Positions 57,078 through 64,000 of a DNA stretch of 64,000 nt are shown piece after piece. The position numbers were made by a program, and so were the translations under genes. Under the pieces are notes generated by a model. It did not search any database and was not told the DNA's origin. It saw only the letters and a program-made list of their open reading frames with translations. Position 1 is the first letter of the stretch. Each line of letters begins with the position of its first letter. Source of the DNA: Hydrogenophaga taeniospiralis CCUG 15921 (lineage in GTDB: Bacteria; Pseudomonadota; Gammaproteobacteria; Burkholderiales; Burkholderiaceae_C); NCBI RefSeq assembly GCF_001592305.1, contig NZ_BCWR01000010.1, positions 1 through 64,000 of the forward strand. Direction: 5' to 3'.

Positions 57078-57947
57078 ATGAAACGCTCGTTTCTGGTGCG
57101 CGCCATGTGCGCCGTTTTTGGTGCCGCGGTTTACATGCCGCTGGCCATTGCCCAGCCGTCTCCCCAAACGATCGAGAAGGGGTTCTTCACCGTAGCGTTC
57201 ACGGGCGACATGCCGGGCACCGGCTACCAGGACGGCAGCATGATCGGCTACGACGGCGAGATCCTGCAGCGTGTGGCCGACGCCCTCAAGCTCAAGGTCA
57301 AGCCCGCGCTGATGGAGTGGTCGGGCACCATCGCCTCGGTGCAATCCAAGCGCGTGGACGTGATGGCCGGCACCATGGGCTGGACCGAGCAGCGCTCGAA
57401 GATCATGACGCTCTCCGACCCGATCCACTACTTCAAGAACGGGATCATGCAGTCGTCCAAGACGAACTGGTCCACCCTGAAGGACCTGGAAGGCAAGAAG
57501 GTCGGCACCATCACCGGCTTCTCTTTCATCCCCGAGCTGCGCAAGATCAGCGGTCTGCAGCTGAGCCAGTACGACACCTCGGACGCCGCCGTGCGCGACC
57601 TGCTGGCCGGTCGTGTGGACGCCGTGATCGGCGATCCGCCGGTGGTGCAGTACGCCATCTCCCGCAATGCGCAGTGGAACCTGCGCTTCAACGCCTTCAC
57701 CGACAACAACCCCGATTTCCCGCTGTTGACCGGGCTGGGCCAGGTGGTGTTTGGCCTGAGCAAGGACAACCCCGAGCTGGCCGCTGCGGTGAACGCCGAG
57801 ATCGCCAAGCTGTGGCAGAAGTGCGAGCTCAAGAAGATCGGCGAGCGCTACGGCCTGGTGCAGGACGTCTGGTACGTGCCGGCGGGCAAGAACTTCCGCG
57901 CCGGCGTTGACCGCCCGGCCAACTGGCAACTCCCCGGCTGCAAGTGA
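57078..57947 (+). CDS. Polar amino-acid ABC transporter binding protein
   Basis: A 289-residue SBP_bac_3 protein with a signal peptide (MKRSFLVRAMCAVFGAAVYM, cleavage near AIAQP). Features include VAFTGDMPGTGYQDGSMIGY, VMAGTMGWTEQRSKIMTLSD, GKKVGTITGFSFIPELR and RVDAVIGDPPVVQYAI. It is only distantly related to the GltI proteins. CTGGAG lies upstream of the ATG. It is the first gene of an eight-gene operon; its ligand should be the substrate of the amidase and oxidoreductases downstream. Confidence 0.87.
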   Translation: MKRSFLVRAMCAVFGAAVYMPLAIAQPSPQTIEKGFFTVAFTGDMPGTGYQDGSMIGYDGEILQRVADALKLKVKPALMEWSGTIASVQSKRVDVMAGTMGWTEQRSKIMTLSDPIHYFKNGIMQSSKTNWSTLKDLEGKKVGTITGFSFIPELRKISGLQLSQYDTSDAAVRDLLAGRVDAVIGDPPVVQYAISRNAQWNLRFNAFTDNNPDFPLLTGLGQVVFGLSKDNPELAAAVNAEIAKLWQKCELKKIGERYGLVQDVWYVPAGKNFRAGVDRPANWQLPGCK

Positions 57948-57957
57948 GACCGCGCCC

Positions 57958-58746
57958 ATGAACCAGCACCTCCTGCGCGTCGAAGGGCTCCAGAAGAGCT
58001 ACGGCCCGCTCCAAGTCCTCAAGGGCATTTCCCTGGACCTGCGCAAAGGCGAGACCTTGTCGCTGATCGGGCCGAGCGGGTCGGGCAAGTCCACCTGCCT
58101 GCGATGCATCAACTTCCTGGAACGCCCCACGGGGGGCTCCATCTTTCTGGAAGACGAGCGCATCGGGCAGTTGCCCGACGGGCGCGGGGGGCTGCGCCTG
58201 ATGTCCGACCGTGAACTGGCCCCGCAGCGCGCCGAGATCGGCATGGTGTTTCAAGGCTTCTACTTATGGCCGCACTTGAACGTTCGCGACAACGTCGCGC
58301 TCGGATCCATCCGGGCCGGTGGCATGGCGCGGGCCGAGGCCTACGAAATGGCCGAGGAGATGCTGGACAAGGTGCACCTGCGCCACAAGGCCGACGAATA
58401 CCCGGAGCGGCTCTCGGGTGGCCAACAACAGCGTGTGGCCATTGCCCGGGCGCTGGCGCAGCGGCCCAAGCTGATCCTGTTCGATGAGCCCACGTCGGCG
58501 CTGGACCCGGAGCTGGTGGGTGAGGTGCTGGGGGTGATCCGCGAGCTGGCGGAAGAGGGGCGCTCCATGGTCCTGGTGACGCACGAGATCCGGTTTGCCC
58601 GCGACGTGGCCGACCGGGTCATCTTCATGGACCAGGGGCACATCGTGGAACAAGGCAGCGCTGCGGAGGTCATCGACACCCCGCGCGTGGACCGCACGCG
58701 CAGCTTTCTCGGTCAAGTCGGCGCCAGCGCCGGCCACATCAAATGA
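57958..58746 (+). CDS. Polar amino-acid ABC transporter ATPase
   Basis: A 262-residue ATPase. Walker [10 protein letters not shown] near residue 39, Q-loop [11 protein letters not shown], signature [15 protein letters not shown], Walker [14 protein letters not shown] and His in [11 protein letters not shown]. An insert near residue 65 ([20 protein letters not shown]) is typical of the GlnQ/HisP group. It starts 10 bp after the binding-protein stop and overlaps the first permease gene by 4 bp. Confidence 0.93.
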   Translation: MNQHLLRVEGLQKSYGPLQVLKGISLDLRKGETLSLIGPSGSGKSTCLRCINFLERPTGGSIFLEDERIGQLPDGRGGLRLMSDRELAPQRAEIGMVFQGFYLWPHLNVRDNVALGSIRAGGMARAEAYEMAEEMLDKVHLRHKADEYPERLSGGQQQRVAIARALAQRPKLILFDEPTSALDPELVGEVLGVIRELAEEGRSMVLVTHEIRFARDVADRVIFMDQGHIVEQGSAAEVIDTPRVDRTRSFLGQVGASAGHIK

Positions 58747-59402
58747 CGCCGGCCATGGGGACCTTTGCCAGCATTCTGGGCACCCTGGCGGCCGGTGCGG
58801 CCACCGCGCTCCAGGTGGCCGTGGGCGCTTTCGTGATCGCCAGCCTGCTGGGCCTTGGCCTGGCGGTGCTGCGCGTCTTCTCGCGCAACCGCCTGGTGCA
58901 GCTGGGCCTGGCGGCCTACATCGAGTGGATGCGCAACGTCCCGGCGCTGGCGCATTTGTTCCTGCTGTATTTCGGCGTGGCCACGGTCGGTGTGCGCCTG
59001 TCGCCGCTGCTCGCGGCCGTGGTCGGGCTGGGTCTGGTGGGCGCGGCGGTGCTGTGTGACGTGTTTGCCGCGGGCTTGAAGTCGCTGCATGTGGGGCAAC
59101 GTGAAGCGGCCCTGGCGGTGGGTCTCACGCCAGGTCAGACGCTGCGCTACGTGCTCGTGCCGCAGATGTTTCGCGCCACGTTTCCGTCGCTGGCGAACTA
59201 CACCACCGCGCTGATCAAGGACACCTCGATCGCCTCGGCCATTGCCGCGCCCGAGATCATGTTCTATGCGAGAAACCTGGTGACATCGACTTTCGAAACC
59301 ACGCTGATCTACCTGGCGGCCATGCTGCTGTACGCGGCCATGGTGTTGCCCGTGGCCTGGGGTTTCAAACGGGTCGAACGGACCATGGAGAAGGCGCGAT
59401 GA
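58743..59402 (+). CDS. Polar amino-acid ABC transporter permease 1
   Basis: A 219-residue HisMQ-type permease. Hydrophobic helices begin LGTLAAGAATALQVAVGAFV. The EAA loop reads LHVGQREAALAVGLTPGQTL near residue 117. It overlaps both neighbours by 4 bp (ATGA), so translation is coupled. It forms the channel with the next gene product. Confidence 0.9.
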   Translation: MTPAMGTFASILGTLAAGAATALQVAVGAFVIASLLGLGLAVLRVFSRNRLVQLGLAAYIEWMRNVPALAHLFLLYFGVATVGVRLSPLLAAVVGLGLVGAAVLCDVFAAGLKSLHVGQREAALAVGLTPGQTLRYVLVPQMFRATFPSLANYTTALIKDTSIASAIAAPEIMFYARNLVTSTFETTLIYLAAMLLYAAMVLPVAWGFKRVERTMEKAR

Positions 59403-60085
59403 CAGAGTTTTTCCTGACCTACCTCGAGTACCTGCCCGACTGGGGGCCACGGCTGGTGGACGGCGCCCTCGTGACAGCCCGTCTCTCGCTGGTGGGCTTC
59501 GTTCTGGCCCTGGGCCTGGGGGCCTTGCTGGTCGCCATGCAGTGCAGCGGTGCCGCCTTGTTGGCGGTGGCGGCCAATGCCTATGTGCAGTTCGTGCGAA
59601 CCGTGCCTTTGCTGGCGCTGCTGCTGGCGCTGTACTTCGCGCTCCCGCCGCTGGGGCTGACGCTGTCGGGCTATTGGGCCGGCGCGCTCGGTCTGGGGCT
59701 GCATGGTTCGGCCTATGTGGCCGAGATCCTTCGGGGCGGCTTGACGGCCATTCACCGGGGCCAGCGGGAGTCTGCGCTGGCGGTGGGGCTCTCGCCGTTG
59801 CAGGTGTTCGTCCACGTGGTGTTTCCCCAGGCGCTGCGCATCATGCTGCCGCCCTTGCTCAACACCTACGTGGCCTTGCTGAAGGACAGTTCCTTGTGTG
59901 CGCTCATTGCCACCGACGAACTCATGCTGGCGGCCCGGGCCATTTCGAGCGAGTCCTTCCTGCCGCTGCACATCTTCCTGCTGGTGGGGCTGTTCTATTT
60001 CGGGATCGCGTTTCCGCTGTCGATGCTCTCGCGGCTGCTGGAGCGGCGGTTGAACCGTGGTCGACGTGTGTTGGGGGTTGCATGA
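59399..60085 (+). CDS. Polar amino-acid ABC transporter permease 2
   Basis: A 228-residue HisMQ-type permease, similar to permease 1. The EAA loop is IHRGQRESALAVGLSPLQVF near residue 117, with helices such as LSLVGFVLALGLGALLVAMQ. The start and stop both overlap adjacent genes by 4 bp. The ABC system is complete with this gene. Confidence 0.9.
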   Translation: MTEFFLTYLEYLPDWGPRLVDGALVTARLSLVGFVLALGLGALLVAMQCSGAALLAVAANAYVQFVRTVPLLALLLALYFALPPLGLTLSGYWAGALGLGLHGSAYVAEILRGGLTAIHRGQRESALAVGLSPLQVFVHVVFPQALRIMLPPLLNTYVALLKDSSLCALIATDELMLAARAISSESFLPLHIFLLVGLFYFGIAFPLSMLSRLLERRLNRGRRVLGVA

Positions 60086-61491
60086 GCGTTATTCAGTTCG
60101 ATCCCGCTTTCGCTTCCATCGAGGAGGTCGTCAGTGCCCTGGATGCGGGCGAGCTCACCAGCGTATCTCTGGTGGAGCAGCAACTGGATCGCATCCAGCG
60201 GCTGGACCATCAGCTGCACGCCTTCGTCGACGTCTATGCCGAGGAAGCCCGCGAAGCTGCGCACGCCATGGACGGCTTGCGCCGCGCCGGAGTCCGTCTG
60301 GGCCCGCTGCACGGTGTCACCGTGGCGGTAAAAGACCTGTTTCACATCGGCGGCAAGCCCATCACCGGCGGCTCGGTGGCCCTGCCGGCCAGGATTTCAA
60401 CCACCACGGCCACGGTGGTGGAGCGCCTGCGCAGCGCGGGCGCCATCGTGATCGGCAAGACCCACACGGTGGAATACGCCTTTGGGGGCTGGGGAACCAA
60501 CGAGGTCATGGGCACGCCCTGGAATCCCTGGGACTTGCAGACGCACCGGGTCCCCGGTGGGTCCAGCAGCGGGTCCGCGGTGGCGGTGGCCGCGGGCCTG
60601 GCCTGCGCCGCCATCGGCACCGATACCGGTGGATCGGTGCGCATACCCGCCGGGCTGTGTGGCCTGGTGGGGCTGAAGACCACGCACGGCCTGATCAGTC
60701 GGCACGGCCTGATCGAGCTGTGCCCCACCCACGACACGGTGGGCCCGCTGGCGCGCAGCGTGCGGGATTGCGCCCTTCTGCTGGACGTGATGGCCGGTGC
60801 CGATCCGCGCGATCCGGTGTCGCAAGACGCGCCTGTCCGGCGGGTCATCGACGGTGTGAACGCGATGCCGCGTGGTGCCCGTCTCTGGGTATTGCCGGTG
60901 CAGGAGCGGGAGGGGGTGGAAGCGGCGGTGCTGGCGGCGTACGACGAGGCCCTGGCCATGCTCAAGGGCCTGGGCATGCAACTGGTGGAGAAGCCGCTTC
61001 CTCAAAGCTGCGCCGATTCCATGCGCATCGCCGGCCAGCTGATGAGCGCCGAGGGATACGACAACCTGGGGGCGCTCTTTGAACGTTCGGATCTGAGGTT
61101 CGACGCCAACATCCGCCGGCGCGTCCTGCTGGGGCGCGATACGGCGGCGGGGGAATACCTGCGGCTGCTGCGGGCGCGCGATCTGGCCAGAAACGACATG
61201 CTGGCGGCCATGGATGGCATCGAGGCCTGTGTGTTTCCCACCAACGCGATATCGGCGATTCCGGTGGCCGATGTGGACGAACTCGCCACGCCCCTCTCGC
61301 GCTTCGGTCGCTTCGTCAACCTCATGAACCTGTGCTCGCTGGCCGTGCCCGCTGGCCTTTCGCCCGAGGGCATGCCGATCTCCATCCAGTTCATTGGACG
61401 CCCTTGGGACGAACCGCTGGTGTTCCGCCTGGGCCATGCCTTCGAGCAGGCCACGCCCTGGCACGGGCTGCGTCCCGGTGGTCTGGACTGA
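60082..61491 (+). CDS. Amidase signature family enzyme
   Basis: A 469-residue amidase. The Ser-cisSer-Lys triad is visible: Lys in VTVAVKDLF (near residue 80), cis-Ser in GGSSSGSAVAVAAG (near 157) and the nucleophile Ser in DTGGSVRIPAGLCG (near 181). It hydrolyses a carboxamide to acid and ammonia. It is about the length of GatA but stands in a transporter operon without gatC/gatB, so a catabolic role is likely. Its start overlaps the permease stop by 4 bp. The C-terminus LGHAFEQATPWHGLRP is the usual family ending. Confidence 0.9.
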   Translation: MSVIQFDPAFASIEEVVSALDAGELTSVSLVEQQLDRIQRLDHQLHAFVDVYAEEAREAAHAMDGLRRAGVRLGPLHGVTVAVKDLFHIGGKPITGGSVALPARISTTTATVVERLRSAGAIVIGKTHTVEYAFGGWGTNEVMGTPWNPWDLQTHRVPGGSSSGSAVAVAAGLACAAIGTDTGGSVRIPAGLCGLVGLKTTHGLISRHGLIELCPTHDTVGPLARSVRDCALLLDVMAGADPRDPVSQDAPVRRVIDGVNAMPRGARLWVLPVQEREGVEAAVLAAYDEALAMLKGLGMQLVEKPLPQSCADSMRIAGQLMSAEGYDNLGALFERSDLRFDANIRRRVLLGRDTAAGEYLRLLRARDLARNDMLAAMDGIEACVFPTNAISAIPVADVDELATPLSRFGRFVNLMNLCSLAVPAGLSPEGMPISIQFIGRPWDEPLVFRLGHAFEQATPWHGLRPGGLD

Positions 61492-61505
61492 AGGCGGGGT
61501 GACAC

Positions 61506-62408
61506 GTGAACCCGATCCTTCGCCGGTCAGGCCGGCGCCTGTTGACCGCTTGGCTGCTGGGCTCATCGCTGGCCGCAGGTGCCGCGGACGCCGTGCCTTC
61601 GCCTCACGAGAGCCCGGCCTTGTCTCGCATGGCCCAAAGCGGTCGCATCCGGGTGGGGTACATACCCACGCCCGGTACGTTCGCGTTTCAGGACGCGCAA
61701 GGTCAAACCGTGGGGTATTCGATCGATATCTGCAGACGGGTGATCGACAGACTCCGGCTGCGGCTGGCTCGCCCCGACCTGACCCCGGAGTTCCTGCCCA
61801 TCCAGGCATCGGATCGCATCCCGATGCTCAAGGCCGGAGCGATCGATCTGGAGTGCGGGGGCAACACCAACACCCTGGCCCGGCAAAAGGACGTGGATTT
61901 TTCCCACACGTTCTTTAACACCGGCCTTCGACTGCTCGCAAGGAAAACGCTGCGGGTGGACAGGGTCAACGATCTCGCGCGCAAGCGCATCGCGGTCACG
62001 CGTGGCACCACGGCAGAAGCCCGCTTCAGGAAACTGCAGCTGGAGCAGGGCGTTCAGGTGGTCATGGTCGGGTCCGATGCCGAGGGGTTGAAGTTGCTGG
62101 AAGACGGCTCGGTGGACGCCTACGCCCAGGACGACGTGCTGCTCTATGGACTGATGGTGCTTTCACAGCTTAAAGACGAGCTGGTGGTGAGCGGGCCGTT
62201 CATGACGGTGGAGCCCTACGCCTTCATGTTGCCCAAGGGAGATCTTGCATTGAGAGAGGTGGTGGATCGCAGCTTGCTGGACCTGATGCATTCGGGGGAG
62301 CTTCTGTCCATCTACCGGAAGTGGTTCGACGGTGAACGTCTGCGCATCCCCATGAGCATCTACATGAAAGAGAACATCCGGTTTCCCAACAAGTACGGCA
62401 TTCCATGA
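61506..62408 (+). CDS. Second binding protein of the operon, GltI-like
   Basis: A 300-residue SBP_bac_3 protein with a signal peptide (RLLTAWLLGSSLAAGAADA). It resembles GltI and the 12267 protein more than the operon's own first binding protein: SIDICRRVIDRLRLRLARPD, AIDLECGGNTNTLARQKDVD, DGSVDAYAQDDVLLYGLMVL. The start is GTG at 61506 after an AAGGCGGGG stretch, 14 bp downstream of the amidase stop. It may give the same transporter a second ligand or serve as a sensor; no separate permease is present. Confidence 0.82.
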   Translation: MNPILRRSGRRLLTAWLLGSSLAAGAADAVPSPHESPALSRMAQSGRIRVGYIPTPGTFAFQDAQGQTVGYSIDICRRVIDRLRLRLARPDLTPEFLPIQASDRIPMLKAGAIDLECGGNTNTLARQKDVDFSHTFFNTGLRLLARKTLRVDRVNDLARKRIAVTRGTTAEARFRKLQLEQGVQVVMVGSDAEGLKLLEDGSVDAYAQDDVLLYGLMVLSQLKDELVVSGPFMTVEPYAFMLPKGDLALREVVDRSLLDLMHSGELLSIYRKWFDGERLRIPMSIYMKENIRFPNKYGIP

Positions 62409-62445
62409 TCCGTCTTCTTTTCAACCCGCTCACTTCTGTTGACCC

Positions 62446-63402
62446 ATGAACCCATCCTTCATCAGCGACGCCGACATCGCCAAGCTCCTCGACTATGAGA
62501 GCGTGGCCGAGGTGCTGGACCAGGCCTACCAGGACTTTGGCGCCGGGCGTGCCAGCGTGCACCCGAGAACCCGCAGTGAGTGTGCCAATGCGCGGCTCAG
62601 TTCGATGGGCGGCATCTGGACCGGCCGCGGCGTGGCGGCGGTCAAGGTGTATCCCACGATGGCCGGTCGCTTCAGTTTTCTCGTCAATCTGTTTGATCTG
62701 GACACCAACACGGCGCTCGCCGTGCTGGAGGGCAACGAGCTCACCCGCTTTCGCACGGCGGCACAGACGGCCCTGATCGCCCGCAAGGTGGTTCCGGCGG
62801 GCGCCAGCAAGCTGGCGCTGTTCGGCGCCGGCCTGCAGGGCCGTGCGCAAGCCGATGCGCTCTGTGGTGTGTTCCGGTTTCAGGAAATCGCGGTGGTCGA
62901 TCCCTTGTGTGATGAGGACTGGTGTCGACAACTCGCGCAACGCACCGGCGCCAGCGTGCATGCCTGTTTGGCGGAAGAGGCCGTGCGGGGCGCAGACGTC
63001 GTGGTGACCGCCACCCGTTCGACGGAGCCGGTGTTCCTCGGCCATTGGCTCAAACCCAGGGCGTTCGTGGCTGCGATCGGCATCAGTGCACCGAAAGGGC
63101 GGGAGCTGGACGACGCGACGCTGGACCGGGCTTCGCGCGTGATCGTGGAGTGGTTGCCCCAAAGCATGGAGGAGGCGGGCGACATCGTCCTGTGGAACGC
63201 GTCACAAGCGACGAAGCTGGACAAGACGCTGGACCTGCCCACGCTGTACGGTGGCCTGGCTCCGTGGCCGAGCTCAGGCTCGTGCATCACCGTGTTCAAG
63301 TCCGTGGGAACGGGGCTTGCCGATACCGCGTGCGCCTACCTGGCCTACCAGCGTTCGCATGCCTCGGAACGCATGAGTGAGAGGTGGGAGGTCTGCGCAT
63401 GA
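62446..63402 (+). CDS. Ornithine cyclodeaminase/mu-crystallin family protein
   Basis: A 318-residue NAD(P)-dependent enzyme of the OCD/mu-crystallin family. It has GIWTGRGVAAVKVYPTMAGR near residue 60, LTRFRTAAQTALIARKV near 100, the Rossmann loop LALFGAGLQGRAQADAL near 125 and DVVVTATRSTEPVFLG near 185. Members are ornithine cyclodeaminases, ketimine reductases or N-alkyl amino-acid dehydrogenases, so the exact reaction is open. Its last bases overlap the DadA-like gene (ATGA). It probably acts on the product of the amidase or with the DadA-like oxidase. Confidence 0.87.
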   Translation: MNPSFISDADIAKLLDYESVAEVLDQAYQDFGAGRASVHPRTRSECANARLSSMGGIWTGRGVAAVKVYPTMAGRFSFLVNLFDLDTNTALAVLEGNELTRFRTAAQTALIARKVVPAGASKLALFGAGLQGRAQADALCGVFRFQEIAVVDPLCDEDWCRQLAQRTGASVHACLAEEAVRGADVVVTATRSTEPVFLGHWLKPRAFVAAIGISAPKGRELDDATLDRASRVIVEWLPQSMEEAGDIVLWNASQATKLDKTLDLPTLYGGLAPWPSSGSCITVFKSVGTGLADTACAYLAYQRSHASERMSERWEVCA

Positions 63403-64000
63403 AGGTCTGCGTCGTCGGTGCCGGCATCGTGGGTTGCGCCACCGCCTATCAGCTCGCACGGCAAGGGTTTGAGGTGATGCTGGTCGACAGCGACAAGGGG
63501 CCAGGCCGTGGCACCAGTTTTGCAAACGGTGCCCAGCTCAGCTACAGCTATGTCGAGCCGCTGGCGTCTCCGGCGACCCTGCTGGGGCTTCCATCGATGT
63601 TGCTCTCGCCCGACTCGCCGCTGCGCTTTCGCCTGCGACCGGACCTGCGCCAGTGGTGGTGGTGCCTGCAGTTCCTGAGCGCCTGCAACGCCCGGCAATC
63701 GCGCCAGGGCACCCGGGAGCTGCTCATGCTGGCCCAGCTCAGCCGTGCCACGCTGGAGCAATGGATGGCGCAGGAGGCTTGGGGGTTTTCCTTTCAGCAG
63801 AACGGCAAACTCGTGCTGTGCCCGGACGCCGAGACGCTGCGGCGGCAGGCCGCTCAAGTGCGGTTCCAGTCCGAGCTGGGGTGCCAGCAGGCCGTGTTGA
63901 ACCCACAGGCCTGTGTGGACAAGGAACCCGCCCTGAGTGGGTACCAGGAGCGGTTTGCGGGTGGGGTCTGGACGGCCGATGAATGTGTCGGGGACCCGCA
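63399..64000 (+). CDS. DadA-like FAD-dependent D-amino-acid dehydrogenase (partial)
   Basis: The first 200 residues of a DAO/DadA-type flavoprotein; the gene runs off the window. The FAD-binding loop is VCVVGAGIVGCATAYQLARQ, followed by the Glu/Asp-ended strand VMLVDSDKGPGRGTSFANGA and QLSYSYVEPLASP, very like DadA. It probably oxidises a D- or N-substituted amino acid to the keto acid and passes electrons to the chain. Its ATG overlaps the OCD-like gene stop, so it belongs to the same operon. Confidence 0.88.
   Translation, partial: MKVCVVGAGIVGCATAYQLARQGFEVMLVDSDKGPGRGTSFANGAQLSYSYVEPLASPATLLGLPSMLLSPDSPLRFRLRPDLRQWWWCLQFLSACNARQSRQGTRELLMLAQLSRATLEQWMAQEAWGFSFQQNGKLVLCPDAETLRRQAAQVRFQSELGCQQAVLNPQACVDKEPALSGYQERFAGGVWTADECVGDP

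Overview
This window looks like a chromosome segment of a GC-rich betaproteobacterium, most likely of the order Burkholderiales and close to the Comamonadaceae (Hydrogenophaga/Acidovorax/Variovorax type). I infer this from base composition, the GltIJKL-type amino-acid transporter, the DUF3348-DUF802-OmpA-DUF2894 cluster and the general protein flavour; no rRNA or marker gene fixes the genus. I saw no tRNA, rRNA or CRISPR array.

Region by region. 0.1-7.0 kb: a YtcJ-like amidohydrolase, a LuxR-type regulator, a MetA-type outer-membrane protein, a carboxylesterase, a Crp/Fnr-type regulator, and a ketopantoate-reductase-like protein with a small unknown partner. 7.2-13.2 kb: an acidic amino-acid module with an Asp/Glu racemase, a LysR regulator, a complete glutamate/aspartate ABC transporter (gltIJKL) and a second, convergent binding protein. 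13.5-18.3 kb: a DMT exporter divergent from an Lrp/AsnC regulator, a small membrane protein, an 8-oxoguanine-deaminase-like amidohydrolase and a MOFRL-type glycerate kinase. 18.6-22.9 kb: a four-gene operon (DUF3348, a MotA/ExbB-like DUF802 protein with a long coiled-coil tail, a MotB/ZorB-like OmpA protein, DUF2894), which reads as an ion-driven, Zorya-like envelope machine without the Zorya effectors.

22.9-36 kb is a mosaic accessory region. It holds gene fragments (RBBP9/YdeN hydrolase, DUF2894, a DHFR-like domain, a truncated copy of the 25-kb membrane protein) and two copies of an FNR-box promoter, each driving a different enzyme gene. It also holds a fused DUF1428 protein, a VOC protein, a Fic protein whose start lies under a perfect 27-bp inverted repeat, and a low-GC two-gene cassette (unknown protein plus SF1 helicase) that looks like a transferred defence system. 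A GST and a PrlF/YhaV toxin-antitoxin pair complete it.

35-45 kb: a LacI-controlled galactoside locus with binding protein, two permeases, a GH2 enzyme, a MalK/UgpC-type ATPase and a GH36 alpha-galactosidase. Two near-identical palindromic operators lie 101 bp apart upstream. 45-53 kb: an IS630 remnant, an unrecognised three-gene operon led by a 723-residue protein, a second GST, an SSB-like pair, a Tat-exported PhoD-type phosphatase, RsgA, and a glycine-rich RRM protein ending in a strong terminator. 53.4-55.8 kb: an alginate-lyase-like lipoprotein with a LamG module.

55.8-64 kb: a GlxA-type AraC regulator divergent from an eight-gene, mostly overlapping operon. It encodes a polar amino-acid ABC transporter, an amidase, a second binding protein, an ornithine-cyclodeaminase-like protein and a DadA-like FAD oxidase cut by the window end. 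It reads as an import-and-degrade pathway for an amidated or modified amino acid.
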